In this document: piece after piece, positions 58,440-64,000 of the stretch
How the letters are laid out: every line of letters starts with the position of its first letter
How positions within the stretch are numbered: position 1 is the first letter of the stretch
Source: Coenobita brevimanus
Lineage: Eukaryota > Arthropoda > Malacostraca > Decapoda > Coenobitidae
Assembly: GCA_032717465.1 (NCBI GenBank)
Contig: CM064670.1
Coordinates: forward strand, 13,154,928-13,218,927
Reading direction: 5' to 3'
DNA length: 64,000 nucleotides
Translations under genes and position numbers: made by a program
The notes under the pieces: generated by a model
Seen by the model: the letters and a program-made list of their open reading frames with translations, nothing else
The model's database searches: none
Told to the model about the DNA's origin: nothing

Positions 58440-59215
58440 TTAGGGTAGGAACGTGGAATGTGAGAGGAGTGAATGATGAAGTGAAAGAGAGAGAGAGATT
58501 GTTCAGGTGCTTGAGGATGCAAAAGTGGATATATGTGGAAGGACTGAAACTAAAAATGGAGAGGTGAAAGGGTGAGAGAATGGGAATATGGTTTAGGTAT
58601 ATGTGCGGGAGTCAATGAAAATGAGAGGGCAAGAGAGGGAGTATGTCTGATGATAAGCAAGAAGTGGAAGGAGAATATAAGAGAGTATGGAACAGTGGGT
58701 ACAAGGATTGTATGGGTGAGGATGAAAGTAGATATACAAGCGTGGGCGATTGTATGTGTGTATGCCCCAACAAAGGATCGAGTGGCAAGAGTGAAAGATG
58801 AGTTTTGGGTGAGTGTAGAAGCGTGTATGGACAAGTTTGAGAGGAGCGAGAGAGTGCTGTTGATTGGAGACATGAATGGCAAAGTTGGGAATGTACGAGT
58901 GGATGAAGTGGTTGGTCAGTGGGGTGTGCCAGCTGACGTAGATGAGAATGGAGAGTGCTTTGGGTAGGACATTTTGTGCTTGTAAGGGGTTGGCAATAGC
59001 CAACACCCACTTTCGGCATAAAGATGATCCACCGGTATACATGGAGAGTAATGAGGAGGATGGACTGGTGAACTTGTTGAACGAAAGGCAATGATAGACT
59101 ATGTGTGTGTGGATGAGTGAATGAGAAGACAGAGTGTTGGATGCAAGAGTGTGGAGAGGGTGGGGAATGGAGTCTCGGACTGCATCACTTAGTGATGGCC
59201 AAGGTAAGAGCTTTG
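58440..59215 (+). pseudogene. RTE-like ORF2: endonuclease
   Basis: VGTWNVRGVNDEVKE near 58448-58490 (conserved Asn), TETK near 58545 (catalytic Glu) and the long frame 58572-58967 with YGLGICAGVNENERAREG, IVCVYAPTKDRVARVKDEFW and VLLIGDMNGKVGN (GDMN, Asp/Asn). The terminal SDHH motif is split by a frameshift: S-D in one frame and HHLVMAKVR in the next near 59172-59205. It would nick target DNA for priming; inactive as it stands. Confidence 0.85.
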
Positions 59216-59239
59216 CAAAGAAAGTGGTTGAGGAGACGA

Positions 59240-60440
59240 AGGGGAAGACAGGAGGGAAGCAACTCCGGTGAGAAGAGTGGAGAAATTGCAAGATAGTGAG
59301 AAAATGACAGAGTATAAGAGCATAGTGGAAGAAAGACTAGGATGAGTATGAGCTAGAGCAGATGGAAGGGGTGGAAGACGTATGTAAGATATTCATGGAA
59401 GAGATAGGCGCAGCGTGTGAGGCGGTTTGTGGAGTGAGGAGGAGATGCAAAAGGGTGTGCAAGGGACAGCATGGTGGAATGATGAGGTGAAACGAGCTGT
59501 GGGAACAAAAGAAGAAGGCATATAGTGAATGGTTGTGAGTAAGGAGTAGGGGAGAAGATGAGAGAGAAGAGAGGTATATGTGAGCAGGAGAAGGGAGGTT
59601 AAGAGACTGGTGACAGGAGAGTAAAAAGAAAGTGGATGGGGAGTTTGGGAGGAATCTGAGTGTGAAATGGAGGGAGAGTAAGAAATTGTTTTGGAAAGAG
59701 GGAAGAAAGTAAGGCAGTGTGAAAGGGGAAATAGTAGGGGGAGTGAAAGATAGGAATAATAGATTGTTGGTGGAAGAGAGAGAAACTGAGGAGATGGAAG
59801 GAGCACTTTGAGGATTTGTCAGAATGTGGAGAGTGAGAGCAGTGCAGTATAAGTGGTCCCAGAGGGAATGGCTGGGAGAAGAAGAGATGAGAGGAGGGAG
59901 GAAGAGATCAGTAGGGCGGAAGTAGTGGAAGCGATGAAGAATATTAAGTTGGGAAAGGCCTCAGGAATTGATGGAGTGTGTGGTGAAATGCTTAGGCATG
60001 GGGGTGAGATTTTTGTGGAGTGGATATGGAAGTTGTGTAGATTGGCTTGGGAAGAGGGAAGGGTACCAGAGGACTGGAATTCAGGTATAATTGTTCCTTT
60101 ATACAAAGGAAAAGGAGAGAGAGAAGTATGTGGTAACCATAGGGGTATTTGCCTACTTAGTGTGACTGGTAAAATATATGGTAGAATATTCATTGATAGG
60201 GTTAGGCATATGACAGAGGAGCTAGTTGGAGAAGAACAAGGGGGATTTAGGAAGGGAAAAGGGTGTGTAGATGAGATATTTGTTCTAAGATGTTTAGTGG
60301 AGAAGTATCCAGAGAAGGGAAGGAAAGTGTATGCTGCCTTCATGGACTTGGAGAAAGCTTATGACAGAATAGATAGGCAAGGTATGTGGAAGGTATTAAG
60401 AATATATGGGAGTGGAAGGGAAAATTGTTGAGTGCTGTGA
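59240..60440 (+). pseudogene. RTE-like ORF2: linker and RT fingers/palm A
   Basis: Linker 59240-59850 is broken into short frames (AWWNDEV-like near 59472). Frame 59853-60431 is open with AMKNIKLGKASGIDGVCGEM, VPEDWNSGIIVPLYKGKGER, GNHRGICLLSVTGKIYGRIF, EEQGGFRKGKGCVDEIFVLR and AAFMDLEKAYDRIDRQGMWK. A frameshift after KVLRIYG ends it. The linker includes the KKAYSEW-type basic stretch in other frames. Confidence 0.85.
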
Positions 60441-61323
60441 AGAGTATGTACGAGGGAGCTAGGGTTACGGTGCGAGTGGATGGTGAGCTAAGTGAGTTCT
60501 TTGATCTCAGTAATGTGGGACTGAAACAGGGTTGTGTGATGTCTCCATGGCTGTTTAATATATACATGGATGGGGTTGTAAAGGAGGTGCAGGGTAGCTG
60601 CAGGCAGTGGATGTGGGGTGGCTCTAATGAATGAGGGTGAGATTTGGAAGCTTCCGGTGTTGCTGTTTGCTGATGATACAGTACTATTGAGTGAAGATGA
60701 ATGGGAGTTGCAAGGTTTGGTGAATAAATTTGGGACAGTGTGTAGGAAGAGGAATCTGAAAGTTAATGTAAACAAAAGTAAAGTTATGGTGTCTGAGAGG
60801 AATGAAGTCACAGAGTGTGCAGTGAGGTTGGATGGTGAGGATATGGAGAATGTGAGTGCATTCAAGTACTTGGGTAGTGTGATGAGTAAGGATGGAACTT
60901 TGGGGGGATGAAGTGCGTGAAAGGGTACAGCAGGAAAGGAAGGTTGTTGGTACACTGAAGGCAGTGATGAGAAATAGAGAGGTGAGTATGGAAGTTAAGA
61001 AGTCACTGCATGATAGTATTGTGATCCCTACCCTGACGTATGGAAGCGAGGCATGGACCTTGCAAGAGGGGAACAAGTCAAGAGTGAGAGCAGTGGAAAT
61101 GAGTTACTTGAGAGGAGCATGTGGAGTGACGTGGAGGGACAAGTTGACGAATGAAGAAGTGAAGGAACGTTGTGGGGTGGATGTGGATGTTGTTGAGAAG
61201 ATTAGGAGAAATACACTGAGGTGGTTTGGACATGAGAAGAGAATGGAGAATGAAAGACTGACTAAGAGGGTGTATGTAGGTGAGGTGGAGGGAGGGAGAG
61301 GGAGAGAGGTAGACCGAGGATAG
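60386..61323 (+). pseudogene. RTE-like ORF2: RT palm B/C, thumb, C-terminus
   Basis: Three frames. 60386-60634: AVKSMYEGARVTVRVDGELS, VGLKQGCVMSPWLFNIYMDG. 60618-60911: LPVLLFADDTVLLSEDEWEL (FADD intact, about 60662-60700), FKYLGSVMSKDG. 60892-61323: VIPTLTYGSEAWTLQEGNKS, EMSYLRGACGVTWRDKLTNE, TLRWFGHEKRMENERLTKRV. The [10 protein letters not shown] end is shifted near 61310. Confidence 0.9.
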
Positions 61324-61484
61324 GTGGTGGAGGGATGGAGTTGAGAGGTATATGAGGGAGGGGGGGGTGAGTTGGGAGGAGGGCAGTCAAATGGTGGGTG
61401 ACAGAGCGACTTGGAGGCGTTTTGTCTGCGGCCACCCTTTGCGGGATTAGGGCGTTGGGCTATAGATAGATAGATAGATAGATA

Positions 61485-61619
61485 TGTTTCGGGTTGTAAG
61501 TCAGTATGTTGTGGGCAGAACATTATGCAAACAACGAGATGACTAATATACACACATCAGACACGTGTGCTGGGTTGACTGGCCTGGGACACTCTCTGAA
61601 GGTCGTGGTGATGCTAAGA

Positions 61620-61665
<46 letters not shown>

Positions 61666-61693
61666 CTTTTGTAGCCATGCAACCCCTCTCTGC

Positions 61694-61728
<35 letters not shown>

Positions 61729-61836
61729 TCTACCTGTATGTCTCTGTATCTGTCTCTGTCTGTCTGTCTGTCTCTGTCTCTGTCTGCCTGTCTGTCTGTC
61801 TGTCTGTCTCTGTCTCTGTCTGTCTGTCTGTCTGCC

Positions 61837-61871
<35 letters not shown>

Positions 61872-61903
61872 GTCTCTCTGTCTGTCTGTCTGTCTGTCTG
61901 TCT

Positions 61904-61956
<53 letters not shown>

Positions 61957-62100
61957 TTTACAGGGCATAATTATACCTTCGCTGGCGAAGGAAGTTAGGC
62001 TACTGTTGTACTTGGCGTGTGTTTGCTTTTCTGTTTCCGAGTACTTGTGTTTGTTTGTGTGTGTATAATTATATTAAAACAATCATTCAATTTTTATTTG
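61485..62100. repeat. Microsatellites: (TG)n, (TCTG)n/(TC)n
   Basis: (TG)n at 61622-61663; TCTG/TCTA tetranucleotides at 61690-61905; (TC)n at 61909-61950. Reading frames through them (Leu-Ser-Val-Cys repeats) are artefacts. Confidence 0.9.
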
Positions 62101-63335
62101 ATCTTTACTAGATTTGGTAGAAGAATTGAGGGCCTTTCCTAGAGGTGACATAGTATTTTTAGAACAATAGGTCGAAGGTGAATGTCTAAGAGTTAGGTGA
62201 ATGTTTGACTTAGGAACGTCAGCTTAAGCAGTTTTTATCCGATTTAGGCCAGTTTTGAATTATTGTACAGAGTCAGTAACTTCTTCAGTGATAAGCAGTT
62301 AGCTACAGTTTACAGGAGTCGTCTTCGCTCTCAGCTGGAATATTACTCACCCTTGTGGAATGGCTATGGATAGGTTGCACTAAAACAACTGGAGAAAATT
62401 CAGAACAAAGCTATTAGAATTATTAATAATCTCTTACAAATGAACTACCTCCCCTATAAGTAAGAGGGAATGTTGCCTCCCATGCATTATTTTACAGATA
62501 CCTTTGTGGCAAATGCTCAGACGAAGTTGCATCTACTGTGCCACCTCTCCATGCCTTCCCCCGTGCTACACGGGCATTTGGTAGCGCTCATGACTGGTCT
62601 GTCACACTGCCCTATTGCAGAACTTCTGCCTATCAGAATTCTTTTATTCCCCAAACTGCATCTCTTTGGAACTCGATTCCCCAGAGTGGTTTCCCCCCAA
62701 ACATCAACCTAACTTTGTTCAAGTCCAACTGTTACAGATTTTTTTATGAATGGAGGACATTTGTAATCTGGTGTATGGATTATTGTTTTTAATGTTTTGT
62801 TTTTCTTTGAAAAAAAGAAAAAAAAAATCATAGAAAGGTTGAGGGTACGGAAAGAACCAAGATGCTCGATTTTGAGAACTGTCAGTCACATTTAAAGATC
62901 AGAAGCCAAGGTTAGATTTTGATCCGAGTGTTTGTGCATTAACAAAGTAACTGAAACAGATTTTTTCGTTTTTTGACAAAATTTGATGGATGGGTTGAGG
63001 ATCAGACAAAGGGTATATCTACTTTCCTTTTAACAGCAATAGGTCAAAGGTCAACGTCACATGGCTGATCAGTTTGAGGTAAGGCAAGGACAAAGGTATT
63101 TGATTTTAAGAACAATTATTGAAAGGTGAAGGTTACAAGGAAAGGTCGAAGGTCAAGGTCACATGACAAGGTCAACTAAAGCAATTTTAATTCGATTTGT
63201 ATCACAGATGGTGGAAGGATCCAGGGTCAGGGCAAAATGAGGTCATTCTGTTTTGAAAGTAATCGGTCGAAGGTCAAGGTCATGGCATGAAGTCAAATTC
63301 TGGGCCCTTAGAGCAGTCGTAAGGCACGGAGGTTG
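62100..63335. repeat. Degenerate AGGTCA-rich satellite, split by an RT fragment
   Basis: Diverged repeats at about 62105-62250, 62840-63000, 62990-63090, 63115-63190 and 63190-63300. Most contain GGTC(A/G)AAGGTCAA-type blocks (63045, 63153, 63248), with two TCAAGGTCA elements at about 63155-63170 and 63255-63270. The unit is about 150 bp where measurable. (TG)n follows at 63343-63367. Confidence 0.65.
62285..62790 (+). mobile_element. Non-LTR RT thumb/C-terminal fragment
   Basis: Frames read RLRSQLEYYSPLWNGYG (about 62315-62370) and QLEKIQNKAIRIINN (about 62385-62430) from the RT thumb. The C-terminus reads RAFGSAHDWSVTLPYCRTSA, YQNSFIPQTASLWNSIPQSG (62560-62690) and LFKSNCYRFF. This is a Jockey-group ORF2 end; it finishes in an A-rich stretch at 62805-62830 that may be its poly(A). 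It splits the satellite. Confidence 0.75.
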
Positions 63336-63367
63336 TATTCTGTGTGTGTGTGTGTGTGTGTGTGTGT

Positions 63368-64000
63368 AAGTTATATTTTTGGTACCATTAAGATATTTTT
63401 ATGTGGCTCAGGTGAGAGTTAGGTCGTGAACGAGTTTATGGAGATTATTTCTAATCCATTCGCTATTTTATTTTAGAGCTAACAAAACTGTCTGGCAATA
63501 GCAAGAATAAACTGGACAGCACCCAGAGATCGCATACCTCCGCCAAGGCCCTCCCCCCCAAAAAAAAAAGAAAGAAAAGATTTAATGCTGTATTTCCTCT
63601 TTCTTACCAGAATAATACTTTTGAGATCTCGCATAGTCAGTCTAAATAACAAAATCAAGCTGTGTATGTATGTATGTGTGTGTCTGTCTGTGCATTTGTT
63701 TGTTTCTTTCACGAGAATGGTAACAGATATTGACCTAGAGTTTTTTGCATTAGGTTGAGGTAAGCCCAGGGAGCGACAGAAAAATATCAAACAAAAATTT
63801 TGGCAATCGCGCACGACGTGACGGCGCGAAATTGTTGGAAATACCTGCACGCAAAAATATGTGAAAATGATTATTTCGACTTTTTGGTCAGAAGTGGCCA
63901 CTGTGGGTACAATAACGGTATGGAGACAAAAACAATGGTATTTACAAACGTTTTTTGATGGAGGAGCTATTAATTAGTCCCTCAAATTTTTGCAGGCAAG
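63368..64000. other. No gene recognised
   Basis: Contains an A10 run near 63560, a short TGTATG/TGTC microsatellite at 63661-63690 and unassigned sequence. No supported coding frame. Confidence 0.45.

Larger units (their letters stand above)
58206..61484 (+). mobile_element. RTE-like non-LTR retrotransposon, nearly full length
   Basis: 3.28 kb on the plus strand. 5' region (about 58210-58430) includes CCAGTATCCCTGCTTGTCG; then endonuclease, linker, RT, C-terminal domain, and the 3' end GGGCGTTGGGCTA plus (TAGA)n at 61462-61484. It is the longest copy of the family and shows the parts missing from 2362-4424. At least six frameshifts. No TSD could be recognised. Confidence 0.9.

Noticed and set aside
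61506..62068. Leu-Ser-Val-Cys-rich frames of over 150 codons
   Set aside because: Produced by (TCTG)n and (TC)n; no domain, open in three frames.

Overview
This is a eukaryotic, repeat-dominated window, most probably from an arthropod and plausibly a decapod crustacean. The reasons are the dense long (AC)n/(TG)n, (TA)n, (GATA)n and (TCTG)n microsatellites, the many 5'-truncated and nested non-LTR retrotransposons of several clades, Gypsy-type LTR elements and tandem satellites. There is no operon-like coding. The species call is an inference and no conserved host gene was found. I see no rRNA, no intact tRNA and no CRISPR. All element boundaries are read by eye and are approximate unless a target-site duplication (TSD) fixes them.

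Layout. 1-2.3 kb: a minisatellite with a long minus-strand open frame, then a tRNA-like SINE fragment. 2.36-4.42 kb: RTE-like non-LTR element (minus). 4.98-8.0 kb: nearly full-length Jockey/CR1-group element (minus, many frameshifts). 8.24-27.2 kb: a cluster of shared repeat modules (here called P, Q, S, T, G and a foldback FB) that recur in different order and orientation. Younger retrotransposons sit inside it: a CR1-like family (CR1-A) beside (TG)n, an RTE fragment with a 14-bp TSD, and a 4.8-kb I-group element with RNase H and a 6-bp TSD. 27.2-33.1 kb: another CR1-A copy abutting a Gypsy-type LTR element (G1) that kept gag-protease-integrase zinc finger but lost RT and the 3' LTR. 33.6-39.0 kb: fragments of three further non-LTR families plus a CR1-A copy flanked by (TG)n. 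That copy is split by a 1.46-kb insert with a Y-box/cold-shock-domain open frame. 39.6-42.05 kb: decayed RT plus RNase H element. 43.4-43.7 kb: tRNA-derived SINE between two direct repeats. 44.4-52.2 kb: a long (TA)n locus hit by two RTE fragments (one with a 5' inversion) and by a complete two-LTR Gypsy-type element (G2). 53.7-54.9 kb: decayed RT. 56.7-57.75 kb: microsatellites and a CCCA-rich tract. 58.2-61.5 kb: nearly full-length RTE-like element (plus). 61.6-64 kb: microsatellites, an AGGTCA-rich satellite and an RT fragment.

The most informative points are these. (1) Both LTR elements place integrase before reverse transcriptase (gag-PR-INT-RT-RNH), the order known for the Gmr1 group of Ty3/Gypsy, and they share a primer-binding site beginning TGGCGACCTC. 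(2) Two 5'-truncated CR1-A copies have (TG)n at both ends, and a related module without the insert carries plain (TG)n at that position. (3) Three insertions can be dated relatively because an 'empty' paralogue lies in the same window. (4) A ~1.2-kb foldback element occurs twice. (5) A Y-box-like open frame, followed in the same frame by a polyproline/lysine-rich one, lies inside a retrotransposon with no known mobile-element signature of its own.
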